From NCBI GenBank assembly GCA_017420845.1, contig JAFQOC010000147.1, positions 1 to 6,508 of the forward strand: a stretch of 6,508 bases of DNA, given 5' to 3'. This stretch comes from Clostridia bacterium. GTDB taxonomy: Bacteria; Bacillota; Clostridia; Oscillospirales; CAG-272. The translations under genes and the position numbers were made by a program. The first letter of the stretch is position 1. Each line of letters opens with the position of its first letter. Positions 1-6,420 of this stretch are shown one piece after another. A model generated the notes under the pieces. That model had not been told where the DNA came from and searched no databases. It worked only from the letters and a program-made list of their open reading frames with translations.

Positions 1-707
1 CCCCCGAGCGATCCCAAACCCTGCATATCACTCTGACCAACAACACGACCTGGCCTTGGACCATTGATGCCAAGCTGGAGTGCCCCTACGGTCTGGCTGC
101 CGACGTGCCTGCCCAGATCGTGATCGCTCCCGGAGAAACCGTTATTTACCGCCCCACCGTCAAGGCGGATTCCAATGCCTACTACAGCGTTCCCGTCGAC
201 CGTGTGTATCCCGTCGTGTTGGCCATCAAGCGCTTGAACTGCGGTGACCGCTGGAAGGTTTACCGCCTTCCTGTCACGTTGTTGGCGCCCAACCGCTGGA
301 CGCTGAACGGAAAACCCACGCTGGTTCCCGCCGCTACCGTCCGCTTTACTCAAAAGTCCGCCGACGGTGTATACGTGGCCGAGGCGACTCTCTGTACCCC
401 TCCCGTGACCCGTGAGACCCGCATGATCTGCAACTGCGTTTGGCCTACTACCGTGGAGCTGGACGGAGACGTCATCATGAAGACCGAGGGGGCCTCCCCC
501 TTCATGCCCGCTTACCACCGTGCGCCCGGGCCTCAGTGCCGCGATGGTATTCTGCAGAGAGGCGTTCATAAGGTCAAGGTCACGGTTCGTATGCCCGAGG
601 AAGCCGGGGAGATTCTGCCCTTCTTCGTCATCAGCCTGAACGCGCCCGCTACCGTTACCGAGCCCGGTAATTTCTACGCATACATTGACAATCATTTCGC
701 CCGATAA
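1..707 (+). CDS. 3' end of a beta-sandwich-rich protein (5'-truncated by the window edge)
   Basis: The reading frame beginning at base 3 is open from the window edge to the TAA at 705-707, giving about 234 residues, so the true start lies upstream. An internal GTG at 105 is possible as a start but has no ribosome binding site, and the preceding in-frame residues (for example LTNNTTWPWTIDAKLECPYG) look like real protein. The sequence alternates hydrophobic strands and turns, with no transmembrane segment. The first half (LTNNT...IAPGETVIYRP) resembles a NEW3/Ig-like beta-sandwich appended to bacterial glycosidases. The second half (VELDGDVIMKTEG...SPFMPAYHR...GVHKVKVTV) resembles a galactose-binding or jelly-roll domain. 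I infer the C-terminus of a larger hydrolase or carbohydrate-binding protein, possibly a glycoside hydrolase or ADP-ribosylglycohydrolase-type enzyme. No catalytic domain is in view, so the function stays open. The gene ends 74 nt before the RCC1-repeat gene on the same strand. Confidence 0.75.
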   Translation, partial: PERSQTLHITLTNNTTWPWTIDAKLECPYGLAADVPAQIVIAPGETVIYRPTVKADSNAYYSVPVDRVYPVVLAIKRLNCGDRWKVYRLPVTLLAPNRWTLNGKPTLVPAATVRFTQKSADGVYVAEATLCTPPVTRETRMICNCVWPTTVELDGDVIMKTEGASPFMPAYHRAPGPQCRDGILQRGVHKVKVTVRMPEEAGEILPFFVISLNAPATVTEPGNFYAYIDNHFAR

Positions 708-726
708 GCCGTCAGTGCCGACGGTT
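708..726 (+). other. Small hairpin directly after the stop codon of the upstream gene
   Basis: CCGTC (709-713) pairs with GACGG (720-724) around the loop AGTGCC. The stem extends by a G-T wobble (708/725) and an A-T pair (707/726). It starts at the last base of the TAA. Only a weak T-containing stretch (TTGATT) follows, so it is at best a leaky intrinsic terminator. It could also be a 3'-end stabilising hairpin. Confidence 0.4.
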
Positions 727-740
727 GATTCACCAGCTCC

Positions 741-760
741 CGTCACGCTCACGCGTGACG
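741..760 (+). promoter_or_regulatory. Perfect 8-bp stem-loop in the leader of the RCC1-repeat gene
   Basis: CGTCACGC (741-748) and GCGTGACG (753-760) are perfect inverted complements around the 4-nt loop TCAC. The hairpin lies 10 nt upstream of the GGAGG and does not cover it, so it should not directly block ribosome binding. No run of T follows, so it is not a canonical intrinsic terminator. Plausible roles are an mRNA processing or stability element between two co-transcribed genes, or a DNA-binding palindrome. The pairing is read directly; the role is inferred. Confidence 0.55.
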
Positions 761-770
761 CCAATTTCGC

Positions 771-775
771 GGAGG
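771..775 (+). promoter_or_regulatory. Ribosome binding site fixing the start of the RCC1-repeat gene
   Basis: GGAGG lies 6 nt upstream of the ATG at 782, which is a near-ideal Shine-Dalgarno arrangement. This favours the ATG over the in-frame TTG at 725, which has no such site and would force the 741-760 hairpin into coding sequence. Confidence 0.85.
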
Positions 776-781
776 TATCCC

Positions 782-3700
782 ATGAATCCATCCAACAACC
801 TGGCAACCCTTGTCACGCTGCAAAATAGGATTCAGGCCCGTAAGGGTCTTTTGGGGTGTGCCCATGAGTACACCGTTGCGCTCCATGACCGCGGCAAAGC
901 AGTCTATACCGGAGCCAATACCTTTGGCCAGGGAGAGATTACGTCGGCAGAGGGAATTGCGGCCATTGCCTGCGCTTCGGAGTACCTGATGGCTTTGCTG
1001 GAGGATGGAACACTTCGCGGGGAGGGAAACCGTGCCACGGATTCCCGCTTGAAGGATCTCTCCCACGTTCGCGCCGTCGCGTGCAGCGATACCCACGGCG
1101 CGGCTCTCCTTGGCAACGGGCGCGTGGTAGTGGGGATGGAGGCCCACGTTAAGGGAGACGATACCTCCGAATGGCCCGCCGTATTCGATCTGGTTTGCGG
1201 TAAGGGATTTACCGCCGGTTTGACACGTGAGGGGCGGGTGGTTGTGGCCGGAGGCTCCCGTATGCTTCACCATATTCTGGATGGTTGGCGTGATGTGGCC
1301 GGTATCTTTACGGATGCACGGGGTGAAACGCTGCTGGGCATTACGGTGGACGGAAGGCTGATTTCCACCAAAGCATTGCCTCGCCGCTGCAGGGAATGGA
1401 AAAATCTGGTGTTTGTGGCTGCTGACCGCCACCATATCTGGGGGATCACTGCCACGGGACAGCTGTTGTCCACTCACGAAGTCCCTTCGGAAGCACCTCA
1501 AAACGGCTATTACGTGGCCTGCTCTGCCAGCGAGGATCATGCCGCGGCCCTGACTCGGGACGGCTACGTGGTGGCTTGGGGCTCTAACCGCTTTGGGCAA
1601 TGTGATACCCAGCGTTTTGGCTCGCTGTTCGGTAGCCTTGAGGAGTGCAGCGCCGTCCGTCGGGTTGATCGTCTTCGGATGGCGGCCACCGAGCGCACCT
1701 ATCAGGTTCGTCTGGTAGAGGCACAGCGCTACAGCAATCATCTAGCCTGCGGGGAGCGGGTCACCGCTTGTATTTCTGCGGACGGCCGTGTTCTGACCTC
1801 GGGGTCCTACGGCCGCGCGAGGGAATGGAACTGTGTACGCTCGCTGGCTTGCGGCAACGCCCACGTGGTGGCTCTTCACGAGGACGGCACCGTCAGCGCC
1901 GACGGAAACGACGTAGAGGGCTGTACAGCCGTTTCGGACTGGCGGGACATCAAGGCCGTTTGTGCCGGAAAATACCACACTCTTGGCCTGACCGAGAGTG
2001 GAACGGTTCTTTACTGCGGACAGGCTTCTGCATTGAAGGATGAGATCACCGCCTGGAAAGGCATTCGTTGTATGGAGGCAACCGATGAGTATGCCGTAGG
2101 CATAGGCTACGACGGCTCCATTCACGTGGCGGGAAAGCTGCCCTTTTCCCGGGATATTTTACGGGACGGTTGGAACCGCCCCACCGCGTTGGCGGTGACC
2201 CCTACCCATATGTCTGCCTTGTATGCCAATGGCTGCGTCAAAACCACCGTGATGATTCCTGCCGGAGACAAACCCGGTGACGGAGAAGTGAATCTGACCT
2301 ATGGCTGGCAGGGCATCCGCTCTATTGCCGCCGGAAAAGGCTTTACCGTCGGACTCAGCTACGGTGGCCGCGTGTTATCCTCCTCTGTCCCCGGGGTGAA
2401 CGGCTGTGATACCTCCCGATGGAGAGATGTGGTTTCGGTGGGCTGCGGCTTTCACTATGCTGCCGGCCTTACGGCTGATGGGCGGGTCATGATCGCCTGT
2501 ACCCACCCCGAGATAGCCTTTGGAGGGAGTCCGCTCCCCGATACGTCCTTGTGGAAGGACGTGCTGACCATGAAGTGCGGTCCTTACCATATGGTTGCTC
2601 TGACCTCCGGTGGTCAGATCCTTTCCTGCGGTTTGGACACAGACCGTCAATGCTCTGCTACCACCCATTTCGCTCTGTTCCGTGATCCCCGTCAGCTCTA
2701 CGGCTACGGGCGGTACAGCCGACGGTTGGAGCTGGAGATCCGCGCTCATCAGGAGGCCGACCGTACCGAGCCTGTTTTCGAGGTTGAGGAGGGCATTCTC
2801 CCCTTCAATCAGATCGCGGGGACTCTGCGGGAGGACACCCGTAGACTCCTTGCCCGTTTGGACGGGAGTGACAGTTACCTGTCTGTTCTGAATGAAGAAG
2901 GGAAGGCTGCAACCTACCTGTACGGAACCGCGGAAATTTATACCGACGGATGTCAGAGCGATTTTCTTCAAGCCGAGGAACCCTTGGATGCGGGGAAGGA
3001 CTTGCCCTTGTTCGGGGGGCAGATCCGCAAAGAAGACATCGTTTCAGTGGTCTCCTCGAGGAAGCACACCGTCGTCTTGCTCGCTGACGGACACGTTAAG
3101 GCAACGGGACGTAATGAGAGCGGCGAATGCCGCACCGAGGATTGGCGACGCGTGATTCAGATCGTCGTTATGCCCGAATTGACCCTGGGCTTGCGGGCGG
3201 ATGGACGGGTGCTGGCCGCCGGCCGTCACCACAAGGTGCTGGAAACTTTGGAGGGGGTACGTGCCATCGCCTGCTTTGGAGAGCATCGCCAGGTATTCGT
3301 TATGGCCGACGGGACCATCCGTATTCACCGTCGGGGGAGCGAATATCTGCCCGAGCCCATTGCCGGTCTCCGCTTATTTACCCCGTCCGTAGCACACTCG
3401 GTTCTGAACCGCGTGATCCCCGACAGCCGTCCCTTGCTTACCGCCCGGAGTCTGCGACGGAGCTGGGGACTGGGAATGACCCATACCGTATCGTTGGGAA
3501 AGGGAGGCTTGCTCCAAACCGATAGCCACTTTGTTATGAAGAGTCTTCAGAGTATGGTTCAAGTAGCCTCCGGCCCCTATCACATGGCCGCCATTCGTGC
3601 GGACGGTCTTCTGTACATGACGGGCCGTACGAGTGAGGGCCAATGCGATTATCGTCTTCTCAATGAAAATGCGCTTGGGTTGTTGGGCATGGTATCCGAG

Positions 3701-4294
3701 GATGTCCGCGGAACCACGGCACCCACAACAAACGGATCGGATTCTGCCGCTCCGGCGTATGCCTGGAAGCAGGTGGCTTGCGGATATACTCATACGGCGG
3801 CTCTGCGGAGCGATGGCCGTGTGTTTGCCGTGGGTGCCGGCCCCGACGGTCGCTGTGACACCCGAAAATGGAGAGACGTGACAGAGGTCACCTGTGGTGT
3901 CCGTCATACCTTGGCAGTCACGGCAGATGGCACCTGCCTGGCCGTGGGTGATAATCGGCAAGGGCAATGCGACGTGTCCCTTTGGAAGCAGATCACCATG
4001 GTGGCCGCCGGTGAGTTTCACAGCGTGGGGCTCCGTGCCGATGGACGAGTGGAGGCCGTGGGAGATAACCGCAAGGGTCAATGCCGTGTGGAGGACCTGA
4101 GGGATATCATTTCGGTGGCTTGCCTGCCCGAAGCAACCCTTTGCGTGACGGCTGACGGCCGTGTCATCATCCGAGGGGGAAGCGGCGAGCATGATAAAGC
4201 CGTGGAGGCTTTGCGGGAAATTGTGGCTGTCCACGCCTGCGAGCACCGTATCGCCGCCCTGACGCTGGACGGACGAATGATCTTGATTCCTTGA
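782..4294 (+). CDS. Giant RCC1/BLIP-II-like beta-propeller repeat protein, about 26 repeats
   Basis: This encodes 1170 residues from the ATG at 782 to the TGA at 4292-4294. It consists almost wholly of repeats of the form VxCGxxHTxxLxxDGRVxxxG, often ending GQCD..W+DI, which is the RCC1/alpha-tubulin-suppressor (ATS1, COG5184) signature. Block 1 (residues 24-276) has seven repeats, the number in one closed propeller. A linker (about 278-319) starts FGSLFGSLEEC. Block 2 (320-626) has about eight repeats. A charged linker (627-693) follows. Then come about four degenerate repeats (694-870), another linker, and seven repeats (894-1170), one carrying a roughly 30-residue Ser/Thr/Ala insert. The most canonical repeats are at 998-1150. 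Many repeats are exactly 38 residues apart, shorter than eukaryotic RCC1 blades and close to BLIP-II blades. There is no signal peptide, transmembrane segment or sorting tail, so a cytoplasmic location is likely. RCC1-like propellers generally bind proteins; the partner here is unknown. It may share a transcript with the upstream gene. Confidence 0.92.
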   Translation: MNPSNNLATLVTLQNRIQARKGLLGCAHEYTVALHDRGKAVYTGANTFGQGEITSAEGIAAIACASEYLMALLEDGTLRGEGNRATDSRLKDLSHVRAVACSDTHGAALLGNGRVVVGMEAHVKGDDTSEWPAVFDLVCGKGFTAGLTREGRVVVAGGSRMLHHILDGWRDVAGIFTDARGETLLGITVDGRLISTKALPRRCREWKNLVFVAADRHHIWGITATGQLLSTHEVPSEAPQNGYYVACSASEDHAAALTRDGYVVAWGSNRFGQCDTQRFGSLFGSLEECSAVRRVDRLRMAATERTYQVRLVEAQRYSNHLACGERVTACISADGRVLTSGSYGRAREWNCVRSLACGNAHVVALHEDGTVSADGNDVEGCTAVSDWRDIKAVCAGKYHTLGLTESGTVLYCGQASALKDEITAWKGIRCMEATDEYAVGIGYDGSIHVAGKLPFSRDILRDGWNRPTALAVTPTHMSALYANGCVKTTVMIPAGDKPGDGEVNLTYGWQGIRSIAAGKGFTVGLSYGGRVLSSSVPGVNGCDTSRWRDVVSVGCGFHYAAGLTADGRVMIACTHPEIAFGGSPLPDTSLWKDVLTMKCGPYHMVALTSGGQILSCGLDTDRQCSATTHFALFRDPRQLYGYGRYSRRLELEIRAHQEADRTEPVFEVEEGILPFNQIAGTLREDTRRLLARLDGSDSYLSVLNEEGKAATYLYGTAEIYTDGCQSDFLQAEEPLDAGKDLPLFGGQIRKEDIVSVVSSRKHTVVLLADGHVKATGRNESGECRTEDWRRVIQIVVMPELTLGLRADGRVLAAGRHHKVLETLEGVRAIACFGEHRQVFVMADGTIRIHRRGSEYLPEPIAGLRLFTPSVAHSVLNRVIPDSRPLLTARSLRRSWGLGMTHTVSLGKGGLLQTDSHFVMKSLQSMVQVASGPYHMAAIRADGLLYMTGRTSEGQCDYRLLNENALGLLGMVSEDVRGTTAPTTNGSDSAAPAYAWKQVACGYTHTAALRSDGRVFAVGAGPDGRCDTRKWRDVTEVTCGVRHTLAVTADGTCLAVGDNRQGQCDVSLWKQITMVAAGEFHSVGLRADGRVEAVGDNRKGQCRVEDLRDIISVACLPEATLCVTADGRVIIRGGSGEHDKAVEALREIVAVHACEHRIAALTLDGRMILIP
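3773..4291 (+). repeat. Tandem 114-bp (38-residue) RCC1-type coding repeats
   Basis: Residues 998-1170 of the propeller protein contain five consecutive repeats starting VACGYTH, VTCGVRH, VAAGEFH, VACLPEA and VHACEHR. The first four are each exactly 38 codons long with no insertion or deletion, and the fifth stops at the C-terminus. The conserved core is AxxADGRV/T...AVGDN+xGQC. DNA similarity is clearest around the GATAACCGC / GATAATCGG segments. The period was counted residue by residue. Confidence 0.85.
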
Positions 4295-4319
4295 TCCTTC
4301 CCGGAAAGAATCTACATAG

Positions 4320-4350
4320 AAAAAGCCGCCTCGGACGAGACGGCTTTTTT
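4320..4350. terminator. Bidirectional intrinsic terminator between convergent genes
   Basis: AAAAAGCCG (4320-4328) pairs with CGGCTTTTT (4341-4349). After one C/A mismatch, an inner CTC/GAG stem closes the loop GGAC. The plus strand carries TTTTTT at 4345-4350 after the stem, and the minus strand carries TTTTT from the A-run at 4320-4324. It lies 25 nt past the RCC1-gene stop and 21 nt past the CHAP-gene stop, so it can serve both transcripts. Confidence 0.92.
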
Positions 4351-4371
4351 ATATGCTCTTCTGAAAAAATA

Positions 4372-6327
4372 TCAGTCTTCCTTCTTCTTCATGACCGCGG
4401 CGGCGGTACAGACCACGGTCAGGGTGAGGGCGTACAGGCTCAGGGATGCATTGCATCCGCCCGATGCCTGCGTTCCCGAGAGGGAAGTGTCTTCTCCGGA
4501 ATCGGCGGTGTTGGTATCGCCTTCGGTTTCGGGCTCTGTGGGGGCGTTTGTGGGAGCCTCGGTCTCGGGCTCCAACTGCTCCTGGACAGGGAAGATATAT
4601 CCACCACTTGCCAGGGCGTCGGTCTGATCCTTGTGCTCCACGAAGAAGATATCGGCCAGATACATGGTGTTGCCCGCTTCACTCGCGGCTTTCTCCCAGT
4701 CAATGCGCAGGGAGGTCAGCGCGCCTGTAAAGCCGGCCTCGGTCAGATCAAACACTATGTACTGCCAGTCGTTTCCCTCGTCCAGAAGGGCTGTGACGGC
4801 TGTATCCGAGCCGTTGAGGAACAGCTCTACGGCGGTGTTGTTCATGGAAAGGTTTTTGATCTTCAGCACGGCGTACTTGGCGGTCTCGCCCTTGACGGGA
4901 GCCAGCATGAGGGACTCGGTCAGGGCGGCGTAGTTCAGGGTGACGTAGGGATCGGCGCTTTCTTTGGTGGATACCAGAGACAACACCTTACCGGCAGCCT
5001 CGTCGGTGAGAAGCTTGATTTCGGTGTCACTGCCCGTCAGCAGGGAGGTATCGGCCAGAGTGCCCAGCAGAAGAGCGGCGCTGTTTTGGATGCTCTCGGG
5101 GCGGCTGTAGAGGGGAGCCTTCCCCTCAGCAAAGGCGGCGTCCGCCAGCCGGGCGGAGCGTTTTTCCCAAACGGCGAACAGGGTGGTGTCACCGGTCAGC
5201 GTGAGAGTATCGCCTGCCTTGTAGTCGGGAATGGCGTTGTAGGGGGTCAGGGTCCAGCCCAGGAAGGTGTCACCCTCCAGAGTAGGGGCGGACTCGGGGA
5301 CGGTGTAGGCGGTGTTGACCGTGACCGTGGCGGCCTCGGGGGGATTCTCGCCGCCGTTGGCGTCAAAGGTCAGGGTGTCCTCGCCGGTGGCGGGGGTCAT
5401 GAGCCACAGGATGTTCGTCTCCATGTAGCCCTCCTTGTCCCCGTAGGTGATACGGGCGAAGCCGTCCACCACCTCGTGGAGGGTCACGGTGGAGCCGGCG
5501 GGCACGGTGCAGATGCGGCCCTTGCCCCCGGGTGCCTTCTTGAGGGCGGCGGAGTAGCTGTTGACCACGTAGGTACCGCGGAGCATACCGTCCTTGTAGG
5601 ACCAGTCCATGGTGGGCTCGTCACCCTCGTCGTAGGGCGGAGTACCGTAGCCGATGACGCAGGGGTCGTTCAGGGCGTAGGAGCGTACCGTCACGTTATT
5701 GTCGGCGTTGCCCTCGATGGTGAAGACGTGGGTGTCGGTGGTGTACAGGACGTAGCCGATGTGGCCCGATCCCGTGTTGGTGTTCTTCCAGTTGAAAAAG
5801 ATCATGTCGGCGGGCTTGGGCGTATATGTACCCTTATAGGCGGCGGAGTCCTGCCACATCTTCATGGTTTTCAGCTCACCCACCCACTTCCAGCAGCCAA
5901 TCTCGGAGGAGGCCTTGTCGTAGCGGGCTTGATTCAGGCACCAGTTGACGAAGCAGGCGCACCACTCGTAGGCGTTGTCGTTGTAGTGGGGGACCAGCAG
6001 GCGGGCGTACTCGATGTAGTTGGAGGAGCCGCTTTTGTTCATACCGTCAAAATCCTTGGCGGAGTCGCCCTCGTGGTAACCCAGCTGGGAGACGGCGATA
6101 CGGAGGATATTGTTGCGGTCGTTTTCGGTCAACTCAAGAGAAGTGAAGTTCTCATACCAGACCGAGGTCTTGTAAGCATCGGAGAACTGATAGTCGGGGT
6201 CGTTGGTCAGCCAGTTTCTGCACTTGATGCCTGTACCATGAGGCTCCAGAGCAGACACGGCGGAAACCGAAGCGGCGGCCAGCAGAAGGACGGCCAGCAG
6301 AAGCGCCGAAAGCTTTCTGAGTTTCAT
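4372..6327 (-). CDS. Secreted, membrane-anchored CHAP-domain cell-wall hydrolase with SH3b and InlB-type repeat
   Basis: This encodes 651 residues, likely a peptidoglycan amidase or endopeptidase acting at the cell surface. Residues 1-26 are a signal peptide: KLRK, a Leu/Ala core, then VSA before LEP. Residues about 72-230 form a CHAP domain. The candidate catalytic Cys is C123 in EWCACF, the His is H189 in SGHIGYV, and the acidic or polar residue is E205/N207 in TIEGN. Residues 251-309 look like a bacterial SH3 domain for wall binding. Residues 317-388 are a Listeria-Bacteroides (InlB B/Flg_new) repeat from LTFDANGG to LFAVWE. Residues about 391-565 look like a jelly-roll domain (WQYIVFDL...MYLADIFF). 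Next come a Pro/Thr/Glu linker (about 580-620), GGC at 623-625, a hydrophobic segment and KKKED. The ATG at 6327 is chosen because it begins the signal peptide just downstream of a strong promoter, although the frame stays open further upstream. It is monocistronic as far as the window shows. Substrate-bond specificity cannot be read from sequence. Confidence 0.92.
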   Translation of the reverse strand: MKLRKLSALLLAVLLLAAASVSAVSALEPHGTGIKCRNWLTNDPDYQFSDAYKTSVWYENFTSLELTENDRNNILRIAVSQLGYHEGDSAKDFDGMNKSGSSNYIEYARLLVPHYNDNAYEWCACFVNWCLNQARYDKASSEIGCWKWVGELKTMKMWQDSAAYKGTYTPKPADMIFFNWKNTNTGSGHIGYVLYTTDTHVFTIEGNADNNVTVRSYALNDPCVIGYGTPPYDEGDEPTMDWSYKDGMLRGTYVVNSYSAALKKAPGGKGRICTVPAGSTVTLHEVVDGFARITYGDKEGYMETNILWLMTPATGEDTLTFDANGGENPPEAATVTVNTAYTVPESAPTLEGDTFLGWTLTPYNAIPDYKAGDTLTLTGDTTLFAVWEKRSARLADAAFAEGKAPLYSRPESIQNSAALLLGTLADTSLLTGSDTEIKLLTDEAAGKVLSLVSTKESADPYVTLNYAALTESLMLAPVKGETAKYAVLKIKNLSMNNTAVELFLNGSDTAVTALLDEGNDWQYIVFDLTEAGFTGALTSLRIDWEKAASEAGNTMYLADIFFVEHKDQTDALASGGYIFPVQEQLEPETEAPTNAPTEPETEGDTNTADSGEDTSLSGTQASGGCNASLSLYALTLTVVCTAAAVMKKKED

Positions 6328-6340
6328 AAGGGAAGTTGTA

Positions 6341-6348
6341 TCCTTTCT
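6341..6348 (-). promoter_or_regulatory. Ribosome binding site of the CHAP gene, with unusually long spacing
   Basis: On the minus strand the leader reads AGAAAGGA, then 13 nt (TACAACTTCCCTT), then ATG at 6327. The spacing is longer than the usual 5-9 nt. No ATG, GTG or TTG lies closer in frame, and the signal peptide begins exactly at this ATG, so the start is kept. Translation may be less efficient than the promoter strength suggests. Confidence 0.65.
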
Positions 6349-6361
6349 GTTTCGATGCCTT

Positions 6362-6390
6362 ATTATACCATGGAACGGCTTGTTTGTAAA
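6362..6390 (-). promoter_or_regulatory. Strong sigma-A promoter with extended -10 driving the CHAP gene
   Basis: On the minus strand TTTACA (-35, plus-strand 6385-6390) is separated by exactly 17 nt from TATAAT (-10, plus-strand 6362-6367). The -10 is preceded by TGG, giving an extended TGnTATAAT element. The -10 is a perfect match and the -35 matches 5 of 6. Transcription should start near 6355, giving a leader of roughly 27 nt before the ATG. The gene therefore has its own promoter. Confidence 0.9.
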
Positions 6391-6420
6391 GGGTGATATT
6401 GTTAAATTTATTGGGAGATA

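Noticed and set aside
725..781. Extension of the RCC1-repeat protein to an upstream TTG
   Set aside because: The added 19 residues would be encoded by the hairpin and the Shine-Dalgarno region, there is no ribosome binding site for the TTG, and the ATG at 782 has an ideal GGAGG.
749..1741. A 330-codon minus-strand open frame opposite the RCC1-repeat gene
   Set aside because: The plus-strand frame has clear repeat conservation at the protein level. The antisense translation shows no domain and no promoter or ribosome binding site supports it.
1768..2043. A 91-codon overlapping plus-strand open frame inside the RCC1-repeat gene
   Set aside because: The Arg-rich out-of-frame translation is typical of GC-rich coding sequence, with no supporting start signal.
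3374..4246. A 290-codon minus-strand open frame opposite the C-terminal repeats
   Set aside because: Its internal similarity merely mirrors the sense repeats, and there is no independent coding evidence.
782..4294. A CRISPR or satellite-like DNA repeat array
   Set aside because: The periodicity is at the protein level (38 codons). The DNA copies have diverged at many sites and there are no spacers, so it is a coding repeat.
4293..4312. Imperfect palindrome just after the RCC1-gene stop (GATCCTTCCCGGAAAGAATC)
   Set aside because: Two internal mismatches leave only short 2-3 bp stems, and the genuine terminator follows directly at 4320.
4291..6396. A 701-codon open frame on the plus strand opposite the CHAP gene
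   Set aside because: It is the antisense shadow of a GC-rich gene. Its translation is Gly/Val-rich with no recognisable domain, it lacks a ribosome binding site, and it would read through the terminator at 4320-4350. The minus-strand frame has a signal peptide, CHAP motifs and a promoter.
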